This document shows, one piece after another, positions 34,951-44,291 of a DNA stretch of 64,000 nucleotides. A program made the position numbers and the translations under genes. Origin of the DNA: Batkoa obscura (Eukaryota; Entomophthoromycota; Entomophthoromycetes; Entomophthorales; Batkoaceae); the NCBI GenBank assembly GCA_030770535.1, contig JASVEC010000002.1:868001-932000 (forward strand), written 5' to 3'. The notes under the pieces are model-generated. The model was not told where the DNA came from. It searched no databases and saw only the letters and a list, made by a program, of their open reading frames with translations. Each line of letters starts with the position of its first letter. Position 1 is the first letter of the stretch.

Positions 34951-36870
34951 TTATTTTCTAATATAAATTAAACCTAAACCATGTAATACATTACTTGAGT
35001 AACCATAAAAACCACGAATTATACAATTAGGAGGTAAATATAAAGAACTTGATTTACCACCATGGCCACCAAACCATTGATTTTGATTCTGATTATTAAT
35101 ATTAAATTGAAAACCATCTACAAAATAACCAGCATTCACTTTCATACTAATAATTTGATTTAAATTTAGATTATTTAAATTATATTGATTTCCACCATTA
35201 CCACCACATTCAAATATTAATTCATTATTATTATTATTATAAAATTTAATACCGTCAATATAAATACCTGCATGAATTAATAAATTAATAGAATTAATAG
35301 AATTATCAAATATAATTTCAAAATATTGAATATTAGGATGATTATTATTAGTTGTACCAATTACTTCTCCTTTATAATAACATTGATTATGTTTAATAAT
35401 TTTTGAATTTAATATAAATGATTTAAAATCACTAATTATTTTTAATTGATATAATCCATTAATTTCCATACGTAAGTTATTATATTTTTCATTTTGAATT
35501 AAATTAATTATTTCTTGATTAATTGAAATTTCAACTTTCTTAGGTAATTGATTTAAATGTTGTTTCATATGATTTTGAATATATAATATTTCATCTCCAT
35601 TTAAAATAAGAATTTGACCAATCCCATTATTAAATTCAATATGAATCTTTTCATCTATAAAATATAACTTAAACTGTTCTAAATTATTATTATAAAACAT
35701 ATATTCATTAGGTATTGAACAACATCTATGCAATCTCATTCGATTTAAATTAGTGATATGAAAATGAGCCATATTATGTTCTAAAATAGGAATAAATCTA
35801 TTACTCTTTGGACAAACTAATAAAAATGGTTTATAAAATTCTTCATAACCTCGATTCATAATTCCAGTAGGCGTATGAGGACAACCTAAAGCATGTACGA
35901 CTTCATGTAAAAATGCACCAATACCAATACAATAAGCATCCATATGAAGACCTGTACCTTTACGTTCATCTGCTAAATAATTACGATCAACTTTAGTTAA
36001 GTCCATAAAACATGGTATTATTTCTGAGATTGTTTCTGGCCATGCAAAAGTGGTGTGAGATCCCATTATAGACATTAATTCTTTATCATTAATACCTTGA
36101 ACAGCTGCATGACCTCGAATTAAATCCATTTCTCGATCATATTTTGTATCTAATATTAAACAGGCTACTCGAAATTCATCTTTAATTCCATATTTATTTA
36201 AGGTTTCTTTTAATATATTTAATAAGCCTGGTTTACTTTTATCTACTGGTAAATCACCCTCTTTAAATTTATATTGTTGTGCAATATCTTTATCTCGTAT
36301 TTGTTCCATTGTATATTCACTTTTTAATATCATTACATCTGCTGTATTATTAAATATGTTTTCATTAGTATAAATCGTATCTTGTTGATATTTTTCAACA
36401 AAATTAATCGTACTATTATTATAACCATTAATAATCATTTGTTCCCTAATATAAGCTTGCCAAATATAAGCTGCCATTCTTAGTCTTCTAATTGCACTAT
36501 CAAGGTTATTTCTTTTATTAGGTAAATTTTCAAAAGTTAAATCACTATCTTTAGCAACTAAAATAGCTAATTGATATGCTGGTTTTGTATTATCTCGTTG
36601 GTAATTTAAATTTAAATGATATTCTATTTGATTAAAATAAAATTGAATTAGATTATTACCTTCAATTAATGGTACTAAACATTTAAATATATTATTAACT
36701 ACCGAATAATGATATATTTGTTTTAAAGTGTCGATAACAACTAAAGCACCTTCTTTATCAGTGTTGTTATTCTTAATTTCTCCAGTTATTAAAATTAACT
36801 TTTGATAAACTATTTCTTCATTTTTTACATTTAATAAATTAATAAATCCGCAATTATTAACTTCACTCAT
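34951..36870 (-). CDS. Zinc metalloprotease with C-terminal jacalin-like domain (YIL108W-type)
   Basis: 639 residues, intronless. A beta-rich N-terminal domain (to about 190) precedes the metallopeptidase domain. The zinc motif HEVVHALGCPH (HExxHxxGxxH) lies near residue 315, with the following TGIMNRGYEEF as a met-turn-like segment. The C-terminal third (about 495-639) has the Gly-rich beta-prism pattern of jacalin lectins (FECGGNGGNQ, WFGGHGGKSSSLYLPPNCII, GFYGYSSN, GLGLIYI). This order (putative metallopeptidase, then jacalin) is that of yeast YIL108W. Substrate unknown. No signal peptide is visible, so an intracellular location is more likely. Asn-rich patches are frequent. Convergent with RF1. 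Confidence 0.88.
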   Translation of the reverse strand: MSEVNNCGFINLLNVKNEEIVYQKLILITGEIKNNNTDKEGALVVIDTLKQIYHYSVVNNIFKCLVPLIEGNNLIQFYFNQIEYHLNLNYQRDNTKPAYQLAILVAKDSDLTFENLPNKRNNLDSAIRRLRMAAYIWQAYIREQMIINGYNNSTINFVEKYQQDTIYTNENIFNNTADVMILKSEYTMEQIRDKDIAQQYKFKEGDLPVDKSKPGLLNILKETLNKYGIKDEFRVACLILDTKYDREMDLIRGHAAVQGINDKELMSIMGSHTTFAWPETISEIIPCFMDLTKVDRNYLADERKGTGLHMDAYCIGIGAFLHEVVHALGCPHTPTGIMNRGYEEFYKPFLLVCPKSNRFIPILEHNMAHFHITNLNRMRLHRCCSIPNEYMFYNNNLEQFKLYFIDEKIHIEFNNGIGQILILNGDEILYIQNHMKQHLNQLPKKVEISINQEIINLIQNEKYNNLRMEINGLYQLKIISDFKSFILNSKIIKHNQCYYKGEVIGTTNNNHPNIQYFEIIFDNSINSINLLIHAGIYIDGIKFYNNNNNELIFECGGNGGNQYNLNNLNLNQIISMKVNAGYFVDGFQFNINNQNQNQWFGGHGGKSSSLYLPPNCIIRGFYGYSSNVLHGLGLIYIRK

Positions 36871-37489
36871 ATTTACTACAATTGTATATTATTTTATCTT
36901 TCTAATTGAAATTTGATATAAATTTTTTTAAAATGAATATAATAAATACAAATACTATTAAAACTACTTATTTACTCAATTCAATGTGATTGGTCAGAAT
37001 AGAATGATTCAATAGCTTACTAAATTTAGCAGTTTCCAGCTTTTTAAATAGGTTGGCTATTTATTTGTTAAAGAATAAATTAATTAAAAAAAACCCAAGT
37101 GGGATAAAATTTTTGGTAAAATAAAGGCTGTTTAAGGGTCAATCGAGTTCAATAGTATAGAAATATTTAAATATTATAATACTAATTATTAATATAAAAA
37201 TAAGTATTATGTTTATATTTATTTAAATAAAGATGAAACTTTATTATTGAATTAATATATTAGGATTTATTGAAGCTTAGTAAGTTGTAAAGTGGTGGTT
37301 ATTACAATTATTTGTTTTAAAAGTTGGTTGATTTTTAGCCACAAGATCTATATTTAAATGTTCTATAAATTTCAAATATGCCCTTAAATAATAAAACATT
37401 GAAAAATTTAAGAATTTTATAGTCACCGGTAAAAAATGAGGTATAAAAACAATTTAATACTTTGATTTTTTTTTTAACTTTTTGTCAAC
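36871..37489. other. Spacer, no feature recognised
   Basis: AT-rich DNA of about 0.6 kb between the divergent metalloprotease gene and the small membrane-protein ORF. No repeat, RNA or coding signal could be supported. Confidence 0.5.
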
Positions 37490-37705
37490 ATGAGTTTATC
37501 AATTAATAATTCCAATACTCAAGTGAATCATCTTGGCACTTTATTTTTATTTATATATTCGATAATTGGTACTTATTTAATAGCAATGATGATATTACAG
37601 AATCTATGGTTGAAAGCGGAACCAATCCCATTAAATTCACTTAATTTACCAACTTTTTTATTTTTATTTACATTGAAAGTAGTAAGAAAAGAAAGAGATA
37701 ATTAA
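37490..37705 (+). CDS. Small predicted membrane protein (71 residues), unrecognised
   Basis: A single short frame that starts after TTTTTGTCAAC and reads MSLSINNSNTQVNHLGTLFL. Residues 15-38 are a strong hydrophobic helix (FIYSIIGTYLIAMMI) and residues 53-65 a weaker one (PTFLFLFTLKVV), joined by a polar loop with two prolines. It ends with a basic RKERDN tail. The hydrophobic pattern and tail look like a genuine small subunit of an ER or mitochondrial complex, but I cannot name a family. A chance frame in AT-rich DNA would also be rich in Leu, Ile and Phe, so confidence is limited. Confidence 0.4.
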   Translation: MSLSINNSNTQVNHLGTLFLFIYSIIGTYLIAMMILQNLWLKAEPIPLNSLNLPTFLFLFTLKVVRKERDN

Positions 37706-38442
37706 ATTTTAATATTAGTTTATAACAGATAATATCACTGGTTGAAATTATTGGCTAGTTTAGTTTAATAATAGTAGCAACATGAAATGAGCTTTATAGA
37801 TGTTATTATTATCAATTACCTTTTCTATTAAAAAAGGGATAAAATTTAGTATTCCTTTGTTAAGCTTATCCCTATCTCTATTCTTGTTTTGAGCCTTTGT
37901 CAACAAAATCAAAATTCATTCTATTCAGTTTTTTCTAAATTTTAAAATCGTTTAACCTAAGCTTTACTTCATTCTTTTACTTCATTCATATTATTCTTAC
38001 TAACTCTTCTGCTTTTTCTTACTATTTTCTATTGCTTTTTCTTATTCATTTAAAACTCCCTTTTTTAAATAAAAAGACCTAAAAGTTAAATTTTGTACTT
38101 TTACTTTTATATCTTTTATTTTATGTTAGAATGTTCTATCTAGTTTATATATTTTCAGTTTCATCCTATTTTAAATTTTATAATATTTTAATTTTAATTT
38201 TATCACTACAATACTGCTTTAATCGTTGACCAAATAAGCAATAGGCACTAATGATACCTACTTTTTAATTATAATAAGATGTAAATCAATTTGAATATTT
38301 TAATCAATGTTTAATTACAATTACATTATAAAATCAAATTTACTTCAAGACAATTAACAATTTAAAACTTTTCATCAAACAATAACATATGTATCAATCA
38401 GAAGCTAATAATCGAATTTATTAAAAAAACTAATAATTAACT
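37706..38442. other. Spacer, no feature recognised
   Basis: AT-rich DNA of 0.7 kb with pyrimidine-rich stretches near 37.9-38.1 kb. No gene or repeat supported. Confidence 0.5.
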
Positions 38443-38813
38443 TTAAGGTTTGCTAAGTTGCCAGATGCAAGCTAAATTTAAAAAAATGATTAAAATCCAT
38501 TTTTAATTAATTACAAATCCATAAAAAACTTACACAAGACAGGAAGGGAAGCAGCGAAAGTACAAGCAGCGGTAAATTTGATAGCAAAAGCAGTTTTGTT
38601 TTTAACACTGAAAGGAAGATGCTAAAAGGAGTGATCATTAGTTTTCTAATATAATACAAATATTTGAAATTTATGGTTGATTTCTTTTGAATATGTTATT
38701 ATAGAAAACCAAAAACTTACACTTCCATCTTTATTTTCAAAATGATAAAGGTCACTACGACGTACTTGACGAAGGGCCAAGCTGGAACGTGATAAGGCTT
38801 TACGGGCAATCAT
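38443..38813 (-). CDS. Cytochrome c oxidase subunit VIIc (Cox8/COX7C)
   Basis: Three tiny exons, 38813-38721, 38621-38534 and 38471-38443, giving 210 nt (69 residues), all junctions in frame. The N-terminus MIARKALSRSSLALRQVRRS is a mitochondrial presequence. The mature part DLYHFENKDGSHLPFSV then NKTAFAIKFTAACTFAASLP matches the COX7C pattern (HYEEGPGKNLPFSVENKW, then a membrane helix with a small-residue face and a late Pro). The single helix sits in complex IV of the inner membrane. None of its exons forms a conspicuous open frame. Family members are 60-80 residues, so the length is right. Confidence 0.85.
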
Positions 38814-40128
38814 AATTTTGGATTGATTTAAAGAAATTAAAGCAATATTAACTCATCGAATGCTTTTTACAAATAGACTATTAGAGAATTTGATTGGCTC
38901 AAAATAGATACCAATTTTTTTGGTGGCTATAGTAATTTTTAAAAATTTGGAATTTCCAACCATTTTTAACAATTTTTGAATCTTTTAATTGCTTCTTTTT
39001 TGAAGTGTACGAATCAAATAAGCGTAATCGCAGCTTGTATTATTTGATTGGTACAGTTAAAATGTATCAAAATAAAGTAAATTATTATGGGAGTAAAAAT
39101 CTAATTATCAAAATTTATATAAGAATCAATTTCAAATATTACAGTATTGTTTAAATTTATTAAATTGATTTCAACTTTAATAGTTAACGAATTGCTTATA
39201 TTCTAATATTTTCTTATTTATTTATAGTATTATTTCTTATAAGGCTAGAAGCGTTTCAATCTATTTACTACAAATTATGATTAGCTTTTGATGCAAATTT
39301 TTGATTTGAAATATTACTAAAAGCAATTCATCTGTAACTAATATTACACTTTTGTTAAATAGCCTTTTAATAGTATATATTAGTTATAAAGTCAAATACA
39401 ATTGTAATTGATGAAATATACAATATTTTATAAATAAATAAAATCTCTTATTTGAATCATCTTGTCCACTTTTTATACAAAATAAAATATCGAAAAAAAC
39501 ACTTCTAACAACACTTTTGTAAAATAAAAGTAAAATTTATTGTCTAAGATATCAACTTTGTTTCCTATATTTTAAAACAGGAATATTATTAATTGTTTTG
39601 CTTCCTGGTATCATTCTATTTTTACAATATCGAATCGAAGATAAAGTAGATTTCCTAAGCAAATAAATTTATTAAATGAAATGTCATTTTGAAAAAAATA
39701 GGATTTAAAAGTTAGTTTTAGTTGATGTATAAGAAATGGGGATGTATTTTTGTTTAAGAATTTTACTAACAATTTTTCTACTCAAATAGTGCTTAAAATA
39801 GAAAAAGCAATAAAGCCAAAAAAACATCCTCAAATGGTCCAATTGTCAGAAAAAATCTATCCCTGATAATTAATCTTAAAATTATACTTGCTAATTGAAG
39901 ACAGTTAATAGTTTTACTGATAACTTTTTAAATTGTTTTAAGCAATAAGTTAATAGAAAGGAGTTTAAATAATAGTAATATGGAGAATTCAAATTCATTA
40001 TTGTTCAATAATATATAATATAACTTTGATAATTAGAATTAGTGAATAGCTTGTAAAATAAATTTATTATTATATTTTAATAACTAAAAGGAAATAATAC
40101 AAAGTAATAAATAATTTATTTTTCAAAA
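38814..40128. other. Spacer with one MITE
   Basis: AT-rich DNA of 1.3 kb between COX7C and the transcription-factor-like gene, with MITE copy 10. Nothing else is supported. Confidence 0.5.
39737..39832 (-). mobile_element. TGGGG MITE, copy 10
   Basis: TGGGGATGTATTTTTG at the left, AAAAAACATCCTCA at the right. The flanks are AAA/AA rather than TA. Slightly shortened (96 bp). Confidence 0.85.
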
Positions 40129-41839
40129 TTAACAAAATTGATTAAAGTTAAATTCCAATTTGGCTTCATTTAAATCTTCAATAACGGATTTATATTCTTC
40201 AAAGGTAGTATTATATCGATTCAATAATTTTTCTAAATAAATTACACGATTTTTGGAGACTATAGCAGTTGTTGGTGATATGGTATAAGTATGATACATA
40301 TGATTTAAAAAAGTGATTGCTGTCATTAATACTGTTCTCATTGAAAATGGTAATTCTTTTGGGTTTGGTGTTAAATTGTATTCGGTATGAATTGTATCCC
40401 AATTTTGAATTAAATTAAATAATTCCATTGCTGAGCTTAATATAGTACAGAAATGAACATAATCTTTAGGCAATGGATATTTGTAACATAATATAGTTGG
40501 CCAATATAATAATATAGTAAAGAAATGTAAAAAATAATAATTGAAACAATATGTTTTTTCTTTAATCGTATTATTCTCAAATATGATTTTTTTAATCCCA
40601 TTATAAGTGTTGGGGTCATACGTATCTACTGATATTTGTTTATACCAATCATATATCAATCTCTCAATTTCTTGTGATTCTTTATTGACGTTGTTTTGTA
40701 TGATTTGGAGAAATTCTTTACTTTTAGGCTTAAAACGTGAAATGTAAATTTGAGAATTAATTGAAAACGTAAATTCAATCATTGTTGAAACTAAACCAGA
40801 GTAGGTAATATTTTTAGGATTGGGTAAGATTTGATTTGAAAAAAAATCAGATTGATCAATAAATTTACTTGTTAATGTATTAATATCATTAATCACAAAT
40901 GGTTTTCCAGATAATATTGCTATATATCTTTTGGCTAATAATAGTATTGGCCATACCTGACTTAATAAAGGTACTATCTCATTATTCTCACTTATACTCA
41001 TTTTATTTTTAATAAGTTCTGGAAAATCATCATTTATTTTAACTAAACCATTTTCACTTGCAATAGTTTGGAACATACTAGACAATAAAATTAGATAAAC
41101 AAAAATCGGATAAAAATACTTACTTAAAAGATGAATCTAAATTTATAAAGGTAAGTATGCCTTATTTAATATAAAATTTGAATATTACCTATATATTTTT
41201 CAGCAGAGTAAATCTTTCTTAATTTAAAAAAATAAAATCCATAAAGCATCAAAGCTTTCATATTTGAAAGAGTTGGTTTGAGATATGCTTTAGGCAATTG
41301 GGTAGCTATTAATCCTAAACAATAATTCTCAGTTTGATTTAAATTGTAGCCACAATCCTCGGTTAATGTAGTACAACTAAGAATAATCAAAACGGACTTT
41401 AATAATAGGTTTTCCTCCATTTCTAATATTAAATCTTGTTCGCTATTAAATAAAATTGAATGAGCTGATGAATTCATAAAGGAATTAGCTACTGCTTCTA
41501 TAAAGACTTCATCTTTTAATGCATTATTCACTGGTTTAAGTTGAGTTTGCACACTGTAAGAAGGGTTTATACCATTACTTGATGGTGGTGATACCATACC
41601 CTTTTCATTCAACTTATTTTCAAGAAATTCTACTCGTTTTACAAACTGAGCTATTGGTTTTGTTAATTTCAGCATGGATTCTAATTGTCGAGCTCTTTTA
41701 TCAATAGAGGCCAACACAAATTTACTACCCTTTATGTTGTTCAGTTAAATACTTGGCTTTTTGCTTTATAACATTAACTTACTTTTCGTTTAGTTCCATT
41801 CTCTTTATCGTTCTTTTCTTTATCCGATTTGTTTGACAT
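40129..41839 (-). CDS. Fungal transcription-factor-domain protein without visible zinc cluster
   Basis: Four exons: 41839-41783, 41729-41189, a 13-nt exon 41136-41124, and 41077-40129, totalling 1560 nt (519 residues) in frame. The protein starts MSNKSDKEKNDKENGTKRKG and goes straight into SKFVLASIDKRARQLESML and a heptad-like helix (FVKRVEFLENKL), the linker/coiled-coil that normally follows a Zn2Cys6 domain. The body has the fungal middle homology region: LKPTLSNMKALMLYGFYFFK, YIDSSFNMFQTIASENGLVK and WPILLLAKRYIAILSGKPFV. No Cys-rich DNA-binding domain is found in or just upstream of exon 1. The gene may have lost it, or an additional 5' exon may lie further upstream. Regulatory role likely, target unknown. 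Confidence 0.72.
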
Positions 41840-43078
41840 TTTAATAAACTACGCTAAATTTAAATTTTTGAAACTTTAAAAGAATGAGTAAAAATTAGTT
41901 CAATGATTTAATTAAATTAGCTACGCCAAGAATAAACCACTTAAGCCGATAACTATTTCCAATTTTGCATTTTTTTATTAAAATCATGAAGTTTCGCAGT
42001 ATAAGGAGTATCATTTTATTGCGACTTTTAATCATTTTAATTTTTATGTTGCATGAAAAATAAACATAATAAAAAAACTACTTCTCAACTAAGTATTAAA
42101 TTTTCAATAAATCCTTGATTAAAAATTAATTTTCAAAAGGAGTTTATATTAGAAAATTTTTAATAGTAATGTAAACATTGATATTACAAAGATACTTAGA
42201 AGTTATAAACAATATTATTACTAAAATACATACTATGCGAATAAAACAAGTTTTGATTTTTTTATCATGCGCTTTTTAATTCATCAATAGAAATTAACTT
42301 AATATTGATTAATTTGAATAATAATAATCAATTTTAATTTAAAATTTATGTGTTAAATATAAAAGGTTTTTATAAACTATAAAATTATATGTATATGCAT
42401 TTACAATTTATAACAACTATATAGCGTAAAGTATTTTAATCAAATTTCTATTAAATTTCTTTGCATAAGTTTAAGCTGCTGTTAGATAGTATCCCGTAAT
42501 ATTTCCCAAGCCATTAACCGGTTTTGTTTTAATATTATTGTATTGAAGAAAATGATTTGAAAGACAATAACCTGTTTTGTTTTACTTTGATCACTATACT
42601 TAATAAATTACACTGCTCTATTTTTTATTTTATGTTTATTTTCCTTGATAAATAATCATAAAAGAGGTCTCTGAGTTATTCATAAATTATTTACTATTAC
42701 TATAGATTAATAAACTACACTTTATTTAGAAAGGTATTTATAATAAATAATCTCTCTGATAACAGAGCCATAAATTTACTAATATGATTACTATCACGAT
42801 TTAGTACATAAATCAAGGAGGAATATTTTGTTTACCGTATAGGATTATATAAAAATATTTAAAAAAAGCTGTATAATTTAAAAGCAGCAGTATAATATTA
42901 TTGGTATAATAAAGTGTTATTAAATAAATTGTTTCATTTATTGATTATATTCTGCATTAAAAGCTTAATGTCTAATATCTAAGTTAAATGAAAAGGTACT
43001 TCAGATAATTAATAATGGGATACTATTAAACAAAATCCTAGACTAGGGTATTTTTCATTCAAAATAGCAGTCTAAATA

Positions 43079-43174
43079 TGGGGGTGTTTTTTTGGCTTCA
43101 TTGGTTTTTTCATCTTTTCCGCTTAATAGTACTTAAAAGATGAAAAAACCAATGAAGCTAAAAAAACATCCCCA
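43079..43174. mobile_element. TGGGG MITE, copy 11 (near-perfect palindrome)
   Basis: Both halves carry the same arm (TTTGGCTTCATTGGTTTTTT then CATCTTTT), so the whole 96 bp is an almost perfect hairpin with a loop of roughly 18 bp. TA flanks. Other copies have two different halves; here one half has been copied over the other. Confidence 0.92.
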
Positions 43175-43328
43175 TATATTCTATTATGTTACAAAGGAAT
43201 AAAAATAACAGATATAGACACAAGTCAATGACCAAAAATAATATCCGTAGTAATAATAGTGAAATTGATGTTTTTAACAATAGAAGAAAAGTGCTTATAA
43301 TATATAGCTAATAAAATTATTAAGCATA

Positions 43329-43428
43329 TGGGGATGTTTTTTTTATTTCATTATTTTTTCCATTTTTTAAGCGCTATTTGAGTGGAAAGATTGTTAGTAA
43401 GATTCTCAAACACAAAAAAATATCTCCA
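43329..43428 (+). mobile_element. TGGGG MITE, copy 12
   Basis: TGGGGATGTTTTTTTTATT at the left, AAATATCTCCA at the right, TA flanks, central AAGCGCTATTTGAGTGG. Confidence 0.9.
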
Positions 43429-43516
43429 TATGAAAAACTTAGGTAAAAGATAAAATTATATACTTTTTCCGATTTGATAAATGACACTTTACTAGAGTGT
43501 TCATTTGATATACATA

Positions 43517-43616
43517 AGGGGATGTTTTTTTGGTTTCATTACTTTTTTCATTTTTTGAGCCCTATCTGAGCGGAAAAATTGTTGGTAAATTCTTAAACAC
43601 GAAAATACATTTCCAT
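43517..43616 (+). mobile_element. TGGGG MITE, copy 13
   Basis: AGGGGATGTTTTTTTGGTTTC at the left and ATACATTTCCA at the right, with the middle changed to GAGCCCTATCTGAGCGG. Older than copies 11 and 12. Confidence 0.85.
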
Positions 43617-43814
43617 GATGAATATAGAAATGTAATAAAATTAAACAAATACTAAACTTTGTATTTAAGTATTATAATTGTAATAAAAACAAAATTAAAT
43701 TAGGATAAGATGTTATTTTTTTAAAGCAGTATTAAAATAATAAATTCATGGTTATATGAAAAATAAAGCTTATAACGTTTTTCAAATAGCAAGGGAAATT
43801 GTTTTTGTTTCAAG

Positions 43815-44278
43815 TGTGAAATATCGCTTTGTCAGTCCCATGGTTAATTATACCATAATAATCGCCTAACCTGTTGTGTTCTCGAGTTCAGAGAAAATCA
43901 ATCCCACGTTCTTAGTTTGATTTGATATGAGAATTTCTATCTTCGTCTCAAAGAATATTCTCCCCTCGTTTTGATATTTATACTTATCCGAGTATAAAAG
44001 AGATTCTAAAACATAATAGCTTGAGGCTTTTTGACTGAATTATTCCCTGATATCTCGAACATTTAATAAAGCCACTAAGTTTTCTTAATAGTATTTTACA
44101 TAGATTTTACATTAGTATTGTCTATTCTATTTGTCTTACATAGTCTGTAGCCTATTACGTGCTATTCTTTATAATTAAAGTCTATCTTAGTCACATAAAC
44201 TAAGACATTTCGATTTACAGCATAGTCAACCAAGCAATGACTGCTTTTGACTCTAATTACTGGATATCAGATTCCACA
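43815..44278 (+). repeat. Solo LTR-like repeat (464 bp), copy A
   Basis: Begins TGTGAAAT and ends CCACA (TG...CA ends). It contains a TATA-like GAGTATAAAAG and, downstream, AATAAAG, in the order expected of an LTR read on the plus strand. It has the same length as the two copies near 58.3 and 59.3 kb but is clearly diverged from them, so it is an older fossil. No internal region, and no clear flanking duplication. It stops 13 bp before the DNA transposon. LTR superfamily unknown. Confidence 0.75.
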
Positions 44279-44291
44279 GTTATTAATAATA

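Larger units (their letters stand above)
41840..43814. other. Gene-free spacer with a cluster of three MITEs
   Basis: About 2 kb. The first 1.2 kb has no recognised feature. MITE copies 11-13 crowd into 43079-43616, immediately before the LTR-like repeat and the DNA transposon. Confidence 0.55.

Noticed and set aside
43815-44278. 464-bp repeat as part of the adjacent DNA transposon
   Set aside because: The transposon's TGGGG end and TA flank start 13 bp later, and the repeat occurs elsewhere with its own TG...CA ends.
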